Positions 1 to 7,199 of a stretch of DNA of 38,472 bases are shown here, in pieces. Below the pieces are notes generated by a model. The model searched no databases and was not told the origin of the DNA. It saw only the letters and a program-made list of their open reading frames with translations. Position 1 is the first letter of the stretch, and each line of letters opens with the position of its first letter. The position numbers and the translations under genes are program-made. This DNA is from CAYTID01 sp964437735 (lineage in GTDB: Bacteria > Bacteroidota > Ignavibacteria > UBA10030 > BY39): the NCBI GenBank assembly GCA_964437735.1, contig CAYTID010000014.1:1-38472 (forward strand). Reading direction: 5' to 3'.

Positions 1-96
1 AATAAATCCGCCGCCTACGATTAAGGAGACGATAATCACCGAAGCGGCAATTTTTTTGCCTAATGTAGGGAAAATATTTTCAAGAACTCTTTTCAT
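1..96 (-). CDS. Partial gene: N-terminus of an unidentified membrane-anchored protein
   Basis: An ATG on the minus strand at 96-94 opens a frame that stays open to the window edge (32 codons). The peptide starts MKRVLENIF, continues with a basic stretch around a GKK motif, and then has a hydrophobic, glycine-rich segment (about residues 17-32) that reads as a signal anchor or first membrane helix. That charge pattern suggests an inner-membrane protein with the N-terminus in the cytoplasm, or an exported one. The family cannot be recognised from 32 residues. No clear Shine-Dalgarno sequence precedes the ATG. It is divergent from the lipoprotein gene at 550. Confidence 0.5.
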   Translation of the reverse strand, partial: MKRVLENIFPTLGKKIAASVIIVSLIVGGGFI

Positions 97-132
97 AAAA
101 TACATACACTAATCAGTTACTAAAGTGTCCAT

Positions 133-150
133 AAATTATGCCAAATTATG
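133..150. repeat. Short direct repeat AAATTATG x2 upstream of the gene at 1-96
   Basis: AAATTATG occurs at 133-140 and again at 143-150, a 10-bp period (one helical turn), starting 37 bp upstream of the minus-strand ATG at 96. A third copy lies at 256-263. Such phasing would suit a regulator binding one face of the helix. In so AT-rich a region it may be chance. Confidence 0.2.
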
Positions 151-422
151 AAAAATTAAATAAGTTGCGAAAACAAATCAAAATGAGCGCAATTTAGTTG
201 CTCCGGGCAATTAATAGACTTATTTTGATCTCAGGTTTGAAAATTGCAATAGCAAAAATTATGAAAATTAGGAAAATTTGCTTTGAGCATTTTTGCCACA
301 CCCTGGTTTTATTAGCCCCCTTCTACACATTTTTCCTCATTGATCAAATATCTTTAAGTGATAAAAAATTATTTTGAGGCGATAAATCGAATTTTAATTA
401 ATACTCTTATATTTCCAACGAT

Positions 423-447
423 ATACAATAATTGCATAGTATTGTAT
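423..447. promoter_or_regulatory. Perfect inverted repeat, candidate operator
   Basis: ATACAATA (423-430) and TATTGTAT (440-447) are exact reverse complements separated by 9 bp. The right arm overlaps the proposed -33 element of the promoter for the lipoprotein gene, where a repressor could block polymerase. The repeat is seen directly. An operator role is inferred, and no cognate regulator is adjacent. Confidence 0.35.
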
Positions 448-472
448 GTGTTCACAATTTTTCTTACCTTTG
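442..472 (+). promoter_or_regulatory. Bacteroidota-type promoter for the lipoprotein gene
   Basis: TTG at 442-444 and TACCTTTG at 465-472 are separated by 20 bp. The second element matches the TAnnTTTG -7 consensus known from Bacteroidota primary sigma factors, and the first matches the -33 TTG core. Transcription would start near 479, leaving a 5' leader of about 70 nt before the ATG at 550. Confidence 0.45.
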
Positions 473-549
473 CTTAATAAATTTCGGATAAATACTTATT
501 TTGACGCGTGGTTATATGCTCAGGATATTTTTTTTAAAAAACTAAAATA

Positions 550-957
550 ATGTATATGAAAATTTTTCTACCTGTCGCAATCATAATGTTGGGATTTTCC
601 CTGATTCCTTCATGCAAAGATGAGTCCGGGGATGTTTCCGATATTGTATTTCCCGATACCGGAAGTGTCAGTTATACAAAACATGTTCAACCTCTGTTTG
701 ATCGTGCATGCGCTTTTATCGGATGTCATGGAGACGACACAAAAGTACAACGTGGATTTAGTTTGACTGATTATGGAAATTTCATGACAGGCGCACACAC
801 TCAAATAGTTTTTCAAGGTAACCCCGACCAAAGCCCGCTGATATTACGAATAGAAGGTAAAATGGGAATACGTATGCCGTTGGATCGTCCCCCGTTAAAC
901 CAAAACCAAATAAAAGGTTTACGGAGATGGGTTATTCAAGGAGCGCCACAAAATTAA
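550..957 (+). CDS. Small lipoprotein with a c-type-cytochrome-like heme motif
   Basis: This 135-aa protein has an N-terminal hydrophobic segment ending in a lipobox-like IPSC, with lipidated Cys22 followed by KDES. The acidic residues just after the cysteine resemble the Bacteroidota lipoprotein export signal, so a surface location is possible (inference). Residues 54-60 form C-x4-C-H, a spacing variant of the usual CXXCH covalent heme site that is known in some cytochromes. RMPL near residue 109 supplies a plausible distal Met ligand, and the WVIQGAP ending is typical of small c-type cytochrome domains. It may be an electron carrier or a heme domain of a larger complex. It is the only plus-strand gene and ends 3 nt before the convergent AsnB-like gene. 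ATG at 550 or 556 could be the start; no Shine-Dalgarno sequence decides. Confidence 0.75.
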   Translation: MYMKIFLPVAIIMLGFSLIPSCKDESGDVSDIVFPDTGSVSYTKHVQPLFDRACAFIGCHGDDTKVQRGFSLTDYGNFMTGAHTQIVFQGNPDQSPLILRIEGKMGIRMPLDRPPLNQNQIKGLRRWVIQGAPQN

Positions 958-960
958 TTT

Positions 961-2706
961 TTATTTAAGTGACAAGGTGTTTCGCCATATTTCAAATGAT
1001 AACCACCAGTCAATTTTACTCGACAAATTTTTATTTCCACGATAATATTCCTCAATTTGTCTTGATAGTTCAGTATAATTATATGCAGAATAATTTTTCA
1101 CAGACGCAGAATTGATTGTATCAAAAATAAATTCCTTCATTAATTCAAGAAATATATGCACAGAAAGATTTTTATATCCTATGCCCAATTTTGATTTTAA
1201 CCTCGTCCAAATATATATTTCCGGACTCCTCATATTGAATGGATGCGTTTGTGTCCCTCTCACTATCGGATATTTTGTTAAAGATAGTGTGTACTTTTTT
1301 ATGAAATTTCTGAACAGCTTCCCGTGATTTCTTTCCTTAACAGGAATATTAAAGACATTGTTTATCATAGTCGGTTGAGCCAGCGGCATAAAATTCAGAA
1401 TCTGATGATCGAGTCGACTCTGTTCAAAGGCTCCCCAATTAGGAAGTCTGGTACGAATAGCAAACAATTCCAGAAAATTTTCATCACCCAATTCTTTTAT
1501 GGAAGGTAAAGTAGAATATATTTCGTTTATCTGTTTATGTATTCCATTTTGCATCAGCAATGCAGTATCAGTATTAAATATTTCCCCCCTATCAACCTTC
1601 AGAAATGGTAACAGCCTAACAGGATCACCGCTTCTCAATTCTTTCTTTCCTCTGTAAATAATAACGTTGTGGTGAATTCTTCTGAAAATCTCTCCAAATC
1701 CCCCATCTATCAAAATTTTTCCATTTGCTCTTAAATTTGAGAAATGCCGCAACTTCAAGATTGATGAAGCCGGTTCATTTATACACGCATGGCTTTCGTA
1801 ATCCCATAACAATTTAGCACACTCACCTGTGGTGGGATATGGTTCATCCAAATGAGTAAAAGAATTATTTAGATTTTCTGCATCAATAATCTGTCGAGCT
1901 ATTTTTGTGTCAGGGTGTTCAGAGCGCCCCCAATTGTGTATTGAAACATTTTTTTTGTTATGTCTAAACAAAGACAATAAAAATCGTGAATCTAATCCGC
2001 CTGATAAACCAAAAGAAATATCTTCGTCCTTTATCCCCGTCGGATTAACGTAGGCAGATACCAAATTCTCGAATGAAGGCGAGGAAAAGTTTGATATTTC
2101 CGGTTTCCAAAAATCAGTTTGTACCGATACACTTTTAGGATTACAAACTGCCCGTCCACCAGGAGGCAAGCGCTTAATTCCTTTTATAAAACTATCGAAT
2201 GTTAATTGATTATATAACATCCATCTCGGTCCGAATGCTTCAAAGTCTAATTCGGGAGATTTGATAAGCTTTGCTAACCAATCGAGTCGTGTGGAAAACG
2301 CCGTACCATTTAGGCATTCACAATAGTAAAATGTTCTCAATCCCAATTGGTCGTTAAAAATTTCAATATTCTGTTCGTTCCATCGGACAATAACAAAATG
2401 ACCGTCGATATTTTTAAATTCAGGATTTCTTTTAGAAAGAATATTTTCCCAATCTTCTGATGATAAAAATGAAACATTATTTGAATTAAGCTTGATCCCA
2501 AGACCTGTGACGATCCAGCCGCTTTTATAGGAAAAATCTTTGCCGCTAACTGAGTCGGCAGACAGACATGTTTCATCAATACCTCCGGCTGTAATGTAAT
2601 ATTTATCCGATTTATATTCATGCAATGGATTGGCATGAATTGGCTTGAACTTTTTTTCTATTCCCTCGGATATATCTGGGCCTATGTAGCCAAATATCCA
2701 ACTCAT
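961..2706 (-). CDS. Asparagine-synthetase-like protein lacking the glutaminase Cys2
   Basis: This 581-aa protein has the two-domain AsnB layout: an N-terminal Ntn-hydrolase-like glutaminase fold (about 1-190) and a C-terminal ATP-pyrophosphatase/synthetase domain with the PPi-loop SGGLDSR at 235-241. True glutamine-dependent synthetases begin MCGI; here the N-terminus reads MSWIFG, so the nucleophilic cysteine is absent and glutamine hydrolysis is not expected. It may use free ammonia or another amine nucleophile, as beta-lactam synthetases and lasso-peptide cyclases of this superfamily do. No partner genes for those pathways are present, so the substrate is unknown. It follows nuoF by 39 nt with a good Shine-Dalgarno sequence (GGGAG), so it is probably the last gene of the nuo transcript. 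Confidence 0.8.
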   Translation of the reverse strand: MSWIFGYIGPDISEGIEKKFKPIHANPLHEYKSDKYYITAGGIDETCLSADSVSGKDFSYKSGWIVTGLGIKLNSNNVSFLSSEDWENILSKRNPEFKNIDGHFVIVRWNEQNIEIFNDQLGLRTFYYCECLNGTAFSTRLDWLAKLIKSPELDFEAFGPRWMLYNQLTFDSFIKGIKRLPPGGRAVCNPKSVSVQTDFWKPEISNFSSPSFENLVSAYVNPTGIKDEDISFGLSGGLDSRFLLSLFRHNKKNVSIHNWGRSEHPDTKIARQIIDAENLNNSFTHLDEPYPTTGECAKLLWDYESHACINEPASSILKLRHFSNLRANGKILIDGGFGEIFRRIHHNVIIYRGKKELRSGDPVRLLPFLKVDRGEIFNTDTALLMQNGIHKQINEIYSTLPSIKELGDENFLELFAIRTRLPNWGAFEQSRLDHQILNFMPLAQPTMINNVFNIPVKERNHGKLFRNFIKKYTLSLTKYPIVRGTQTHPFNMRSPEIYIWTRLKSKLGIGYKNLSVHIFLELMKEFIFDTINSASVKNYSAYNYTELSRQIEEYYRGNKNLSSKIDWWLSFEIWRNTLSLK

Positions 2707-2745
2707 ATTTTTATTCTCCCTTTAAAGTATGGGTATTCGGAACAT

Positions 2746-4044
2746 TCAAGAGGTTACCAGGTGAGGAGGTTGAACATATTTCTTTATGACAGGCTTTGGT
2801 GAAACTCTTTTTTCAAATTCATGTCGGAATTTTTTTATAACACTCTGTACAGGCCATGCAGCTGCATCGCCGAGTGCGCAGATTGTATTTCCTTCGATAT
2901 TGTTAGCGACATTCAGCAATAAATCAATATCTTCCATCTTTCCCTCTCTGCGGACAAACCGATCGACAATTTTTTCCATCCATCCGCAGCCTTCGCGACA
3001 AGGTGTGCATTGTCCGCATGACTCATGATGATAAAAGTGGGTAATCCGTTTCAATACTTTTAAAACATCGGTATCTTCATCCATCACAATTACACCACCT
3101 GTACCGATGGCTGATCCTGCCGACTTCAACGAGTCCAAATCCATTTTAACACCATCGAGTTCTTCACCAAGTAACCACTGAACAGAAGAACCTCCCGGAA
3201 TTACTGCTTTAATTTTTTTATCACCACGTACGCCCCCGGCATAGTTATAAATCAGATCTGTGAGTAAAACGCCCGTGGGAAGCTCGAATACTCCGGGTTT
3301 ATTTACATGTCCGCTAACACCGAATAAAATTGTTCCGGGATGTGTGGGGGTCCCGATTTTCGAAAACCATTCACCGCCACTTAAAACAATTGACGGTACA
3401 CACGAAAGTGTTTCAATATTGTTCACATTGGTGGGATTTCCCCATAAACCGGATTGAGCAGGAAATGGAGGCTTTACTCGGGGATATCCTCTATCGCCTT
3501 CGATTGAATTCATCAGAGACGACTCTTCACCGCAAATATATGCACCGGCTCCCCTGTGGATATAAATATCTGTGCTGAAATTTTTATTTAAAATATTTGT
3601 ACCGATATAATTTTTAGAATATGCCTCATCAATTGCTGTTTGAAGTATATCAATCCATTTTTTATATTCGCCGCGAATGTATACAAATGTCGCCTTAACC
3701 CCCATTGCATAACTCGCAATCAGACAACCCTCGATAAATAAATGTGGATTAAATTCAAATATCTGTCTGTCCTTAAACGTTCCGGGCTCACCCTCGTCGC
3801 CGTTTGCGCATAAATATTTTGGCTTGTCAGAAGTCTTCGGCATGAAACTCCATTTTAAACCGGTCGGGAACGCAGCTCCGCCTCTGCCGCGCAAACCTGA
3901 TTTTTTTACTTCATTAATAATTTCATCGGGCTGCATATTAAAGGATTTTTTTAAAGCAGAATATCCATTATTCTGTTCATAAATCTCAATTTTATGAAGA
4001 TCAGGAATTTCCGGAAGGAGTATTTTTATTGAATTTTCTGACAT
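2746..4044 (-). CDS. nuoF: NADH-quinone oxidoreductase subunit F
   Basis: This 432-aa subunit oxidises NADH through FMN and passes electrons to Fe-S clusters in the peripheral arm of complex I. The glycine-rich LRGRGGAAFPTG (51-62) and GDEGEPGTFKDR (82-93) are the NADH/FMN-binding signatures. The N3 4Fe-4S ligands are Cys343, Cys346 and Cys349 (ESCGQCTPC), with Cys389 following. Length is normal for the family. The ATG lies 1 nt after the nuoE stop codon, indicating translational coupling. It ends the contiguous nuoA-F block; nuoG and the membrane-arm genes are not in the window. Confidence 0.95.
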   Translation of the reverse strand: MSENSIKILLPEIPDLHKIEIYEQNNGYSALKKSFNMQPDEIINEVKKSGLRGRGGAAFPTGLKWSFMPKTSDKPKYLCANGDEGEPGTFKDRQIFEFNPHLFIEGCLIASYAMGVKATFVYIRGEYKKWIDILQTAIDEAYSKNYIGTNILNKNFSTDIYIHRGAGAYICGEESSLMNSIEGDRGYPRVKPPFPAQSGLWGNPTNVNNIETLSCVPSIVLSGGEWFSKIGTPTHPGTILFGVSGHVNKPGVFELPTGVLLTDLIYNYAGGVRGDKKIKAVIPGGSSVQWLLGEELDGVKMDLDSLKSAGSAIGTGGVIVMDEDTDVLKVLKRITHFYHHESCGQCTPCREGCGWMEKIVDRFVRREGKMEDIDLLLNVANNIEGNTICALGDAAAWPVQSVIKKFRHEFEKRVSPKPVIKKYVQPPHLVTS

Positions 4045-4045
4045 A

Positions 4046-4510
4046 CTATTTTAAATTATCAATAAGTTGATCGATTTTTTCTATTGTGAGATTTTCATAA
4101 TAATCATCATTAATTTGAGCTACCGGAGCAGTACCGCATGAACCAAGGCACTCAACTTCTGAAACCGTAAATTTGCCGTCGCCGGTAATTTCGTTTTTCC
4201 GAGTATTTAGCTTAGCACAAAAATGCTCGACGAGTTTCTCTGATCCGAGTATTTGACAAGAAATATTCGTGCATACCTGGATCTTAAATTTACCGACAGG
4301 TTTTTTATTGTACATTGTGTAAAATGTTGCAACTCCGTAAACATGGCTGTACGGAGTATTTAATAACTTACCAATGTATTTCATAAGATCGGTTGAAATC
4401 CAGCCGAATTGTTCCTGTGCGATCCAAAGAGCCGGCAGTGTGAGCGATTTTGTATCAGGATACCTGTTTTTAAGTTCTTCTATCTTCTTAATGTTTTCTT
4501 CTGTGAACAT
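4046..4510 (-). CDS. nuoE: NADH-quinone oxidoreductase subunit E
   Basis: This 24-kDa-type thioredoxin-fold subunit carries the 2Fe-2S cluster N1a next to NuoF. The ligand pairs are visible as C-x4-C (VCTNISCQ) and C-x3-C (CLGSCG). The frame is open upstream to 4591, but that would overlap nuoD by 65 nt and add a sequence unlike the family. I chose the ATG at 4510, giving 154 aa, because MFTEENIKKIEELK begins the usual N-terminal helical region and lies 16 nt after the nuoD stop. It ends 1 nt before nuoF. Confidence 0.93.
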   Translation of the reverse strand: MFTEENIKKIEELKNRYPDTKSLTLPALWIAQEQFGWISTDLMKYIGKLLNTPYSHVYGVATFYTMYNKKPVGKFKIQVCTNISCQILGSEKLVEHFCAKLNTRKNEITGDGKFTVSEVECLGSCGTAPVAQINDDYYENLTIEKIDQLIDNLK

Positions 4511-4526
4511 TCTATCTAAGTTTAGT

Positions 4527-5780
4527 TTATTTATCTGCTTCACCCATAACAGGGTCGATGCTTCCGATAATCGCAACAACATCAGAAACAAGGTGACCTT
4601 TTAATAAGACAGGCAAGGCTTGAATATTAATAAATGATGGTGAGTGAATTTTTAATCTCCAAGGAGCTCCGTCCCCCAGACTGGAAATATAAAAACCAAG
4701 CTCTCCTTTAGAACTTTCAACTGCCTGATAGATTTCTCCGACCGGTGGTTCGATTCCAAAATTTATCAACATGAAATCATGAATTAATTCTTCCATCTTT
4801 CCGTAAATTTTTTCCTTGCTTGGAAGTACTTTTTTCGGAAGGGCAGCATTTATCGGACCGGATGGTAATTGTTTTATAGCTTGCCGAATAATTTTGGAGC
4901 TTTCTTTCATTTCCTCAAGCCTGATATAGAATCTTGCAAGCGAATCTCCATCATTGTAAACCGGAACATTAAAATCCATTTCCGGGTAGACTAAGTAAGG
5001 TTGATCGCGTCTTAAATCATGTGCAACACCTGACGCTCTAAGATTCGGACCGGTCAATCCCATTGCGATAGCTTTTTCTTTTGAAATTACGCCGACCTTT
5101 TCACATCTCTGTATAAATATCCGGTTATTTAATAAAAGTCTTTCAATTTCATCTAATTTCTCAGGGAATTGATCGAGGAAATCTGATAACATATTTAAAG
5201 CTTCATCAGTCATATCCTGAGCCAAACCGCCTATCCGTGTATAACTCGTTGTAAACCGAACTCCGGTAAATACATCCTGAATATCCTGCAATTTTTCACG
5301 TTCTCTGAAACCCCATAATAAAACAGTTAATGCACCGACATCCATTGCCGTCGATCCGGTGGCAACGAGATGTGACATTATTCGTGCCATTTCACTGATT
5401 ATAACACGAATATATTTCGCTCTGACCGGAACTTCGATCCCCGCTAATTTTTCGACTGCCAGAACATATGCAACATTATTTGAAAGCGGAGAAAGATAAT
5501 CGAGTCTGTCAGTATGTGGAATGAATTCGTGGTAGTTCATATTTTCTGCAAGCTTCTCGTAACCACGATGCAGATATCCTACTTCCGGCACAGTTCCAAG
5601 AATAGTTTCACCATTCAATCTGATCAATAACCGTAACACTCCATGCGTCGCCGGATGCTGCGGTCCCATGTTGAGTATCATATCATTTTCGAGAGGATCG
5701 TCAAAATAGACGCTGACATCCTGATTCTCCAATGATTCTAATATTTTTGTTTTTTTTATTTCGCTTGTAATTTCGGTCAT
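4527..5780 (-). CDS. nuoD: NADH-quinone oxidoreductase subunit D
   Basis: This 417-aa subunit is the 49-kDa subunit homolog, related to the large subunit of NiFe hydrogenases; together with NuoB it forms the quinone pocket. MGPQHPATHGVLRL (about 38-51) contains the conserved quinone-site histidines, and GYLHRGYEKL follows about 20 residues later. The protein stays a separate subunit: nuoC is its own gene 7 nt upstream, not a nuoCD fusion. Length is typical of the unfused form. Confidence 0.95.
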   Translation of the reverse strand: MTEITSEIKKTKILESLENQDVSVYFDDPLENDMILNMGPQHPATHGVLRLLIRLNGETILGTVPEVGYLHRGYEKLAENMNYHEFIPHTDRLDYLSPLSNNVAYVLAVEKLAGIEVPVRAKYIRVIISEMARIMSHLVATGSTAMDVGALTVLLWGFREREKLQDIQDVFTGVRFTTSYTRIGGLAQDMTDEALNMLSDFLDQFPEKLDEIERLLLNNRIFIQRCEKVGVISKEKAIAMGLTGPNLRASGVAHDLRRDQPYLVYPEMDFNVPVYNDGDSLARFYIRLEEMKESSKIIRQAIKQLPSGPINAALPKKVLPSKEKIYGKMEELIHDFMLINFGIEPPVGEIYQAVESSKGELGFYISSLGDGAPWRLKIHSPSFINIQALPVLLKGHLVSDVVAIIGSIDPVMGEADK

Positions 5781-5787
5781 AAACTTT

Positions 5788-6279
5788 TTATTTCCTAGGA
5801 ATTGGAATTGATGCAGGAATACCCATTAATGGAAATTCTTTTCGAAGTGGAAAATATTCGAAATCTTCCGGCATATAAATTCTTCGCAGATCGGGGTGTC
5901 CGTCGAAAATAATTCCCAACATATCATAGGTTTCTCTTTCGGGCCAGTTTGCTCCGGGCCAGACTTCGACAACTGAATTTACATGAAGATCATTTTCCTG
6001 AAGCCTTGTTTTCAGCATAAGTCTGAAATTATTTTTGAGAGAATAGAGATTATAAACAATTTCATAACGATATTCAGGACGATTGTAATCTACACCAATA
6101 ACATCCCTGCAACTTGAAAAATTAAGATCTATATCATCCCTCAGAAAAAAACAAATATTCGGAATATTTTCTTTCGAAACTGTTATAGTGAGATCACCGC
6201 GGAATTCTTCAGTTGTGAGAACAATACTTCCGAATTTTTGTTGAAGTTTTTCAATTAATATGTCTTTAAAATTTTCCAT
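5788..6279 (-). CDS. nuoC: NADH-quinone oxidoreductase subunit C
   Basis: This 163-aa subunit is the 30-kDa subunit of the peripheral arm, with no cofactors of its own. The family signature is clear near the C-terminus: WPERETYDMLGIIFDGHPDLRRI is condensed around the conserved ERE-x-YDM-x-GI and the HPDLRR stretch, followed by the EDF/FPLRKEFPL region. It lies 6 nt after nuoB and 7 nt before nuoD, in the standard order. Confidence 0.93.
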   Translation of the reverse strand: MENFKDILIEKLQQKFGSIVLTTEEFRGDLTITVSKENIPNICFFLRDDIDLNFSSCRDVIGVDYNRPEYRYEIVYNLYSLKNNFRLMLKTRLQENDLHVNSVVEVWPGANWPERETYDMLGIIFDGHPDLRRIYMPEDFEYFPLRKEFPLMGIPASIPIPRK

Positions 6280-6285
6280 GCAATA

Positions 6286-6780
6286 TTAATCTTCTATCAG
6301 TATTTTTTTTGATTTATTAGAAGTTTCGCCTTTTGCTATTTTCTCCTGAAGTTCGATAAGGGCTTTTAAGACTGCATCGGGTCGTGGAGGACAACCGGCG
6401 ACATAAATATCCACTGGCAAAAATAAATCGATTCCTTGTACTACCGAGTAGCTACGATACATCCCGCCTGTAGATGCACAAGCGCCCATAGAAAGAACCC
6501 ATTTTGGTTCAGGCATCTGGTCATAAATTTTTTTGACTACTTTAGCCATTTTATACGTTACAGTTCCGGCAACGATCATCAGATCAGATTGGCGCGGAGA
6601 AAATCTGAAAACTTCTGAACCAAAACGTGATACGTCGAATCTCGGTCCGGCGAACGACATCATCTCGATAGCACAGCATGAAATTCCCATAGGCATGGGC
6701 CAGAGAGAATTTTTCCGCGACCAGTTCAGTAATTCATCCAGTTTTGTGGTAAAATATCCTTCTCGTTCGACTAATCCCAT
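6286..6780 (-). CDS. nuoB: NADH-quinone oxidoreductase subunit B
   Basis: This 164-aa subunit holds 4Fe-4S cluster N2, the final electron donor to quinone. Its ligands are visible: the tandem Cys35-Cys36 (GISCCAIEMM), Cys101 (MGACASTGG) and Cys130 (VAGCPPRP). The frame extends upstream to 6891, but that 37-residue extension lies inside nuoA and does not look like this family. The ATG at 6780 gives the normal start and a 10-nt overlap with the nuoA stop, suggesting translational coupling. A lysine-rich C-terminal tail follows the conserved core. Confidence 0.95.
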   Translation of the reverse strand: MGLVEREGYFTTKLDELLNWSRKNSLWPMPMGISCCAIEMMSFAGPRFDVSRFGSEVFRFSPRQSDLMIVAGTVTYKMAKVVKKIYDQMPEPKWVLSMGACASTGGMYRSYSVVQGIDLFLPVDIYVAGCPPRPDAVLKALIELQEKIAKGETSNKSKKILIED

Positions 6781-7127
6781 TTTAAAGCGCCTTTCTTCCA
6801 AATGTAATAGAAACCTATTAATAAGATTCCTAAAAAAACAAGCATTTCGATAAAACCGAACATCCCAAGGCTGCGGAAATTGACTGCCCATGGATACAAA
6901 AAAACAATTTCTATATCAAAAATTATAAAGAATACAGCTATTAAGAAAAATTTTACAGAAAATCTTTCATGTGCAGTCCGTACTGGTTCCATACCACTTT
7001 CGTAAGTGGTCATCTTTTCTTCAGAAGGTCGTTTCGGACCAAACCATTCATTCACCCTTGTCATCACAAGTCCGAAAACTATGGCAATAGCAATAATAAT
7101 TCCGATAGGTAAATAATTTTCAATCAT
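6771..7127 (-). CDS. nuoA: NADH-quinone oxidoreductase subunit A
   Basis: This 118-aa membrane subunit has three predicted transmembrane helices: residues about 4-24, 59-79 and 88-109. The loop between helices 1 and 2 carries the family signature around TTYESGMEPV, and helix 2 contains the conserved FFIIFDIEIVFLYPWA with its acidic pair. It is the first gene of the nuo block, 72 nt after lysA, where a promoter-like element can be seen. Confidence 0.95.
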   Translation of the reverse strand: MIENYLPIGIIIAIAIVFGLVMTRVNEWFGPKRPSEEKMTTYESGMEPVRTAHERFSVKFFLIAVFFIIFDIEIVFLYPWAVNFRSLGMFGFIEMLVFLGILLIGFYYIWKKGALKWD

Positions 7128-7177
7128 AAATTGTTTATAAATTTTGTTTGAAATTTATTGAAAATAAAACTGAAAGT

Positions 7178-7185
7178 CAAACTTA
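7178..7185 (-). promoter_or_regulatory. Possible -7 element for the nuo operon
   Basis: On the minus strand this reads TAAGTTTG, an exact match to TAnnTTTG, located 51 nt before the nuoA ATG in the 72-nt lysA-nuoA gap. The nearest TTG upstream is 25 bp away (7213-7211), longer than the 20-bp spacing seen at other sites here, so support is moderate. It would let nuo be expressed apart from lysC-lysA. Confidence 0.3.
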
Positions 7186-7199
7186 TTGTTTTTCTGTAA

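Larger units (their letters stand above)
97..549. other. 453-bp divergent intergenic region
   Basis: This is the longest non-coding stretch of the window, lying between two divergently oriented genes. It is very AT-rich and I see no open frame with gene-like character and no tRNA. It holds a direct repeat (133-150, with a third copy of the unit at 256-263), a perfect 8-bp inverted repeat (423-447) and a Bacteroidota-type promoter match (442-472) serving the plus-strand gene. I found no equivalent promoter match for the minus-strand gene at 96. Nothing else is recognisable. Confidence 0.6.

Noticed and set aside
961..2706. Lasso-peptide or beta-lactam biosynthetic cluster
   Set aside because: The AsnB-like protein lacks Cys2 as such enzymes may, but no precursor peptide, leader peptidase or RRE protein is seen nearby.
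6781..6891. A 37-residue N-terminal extension of nuoB
   Set aside because: It would sit entirely inside nuoA, and NuoB proteins start close to the ATG at 6780.
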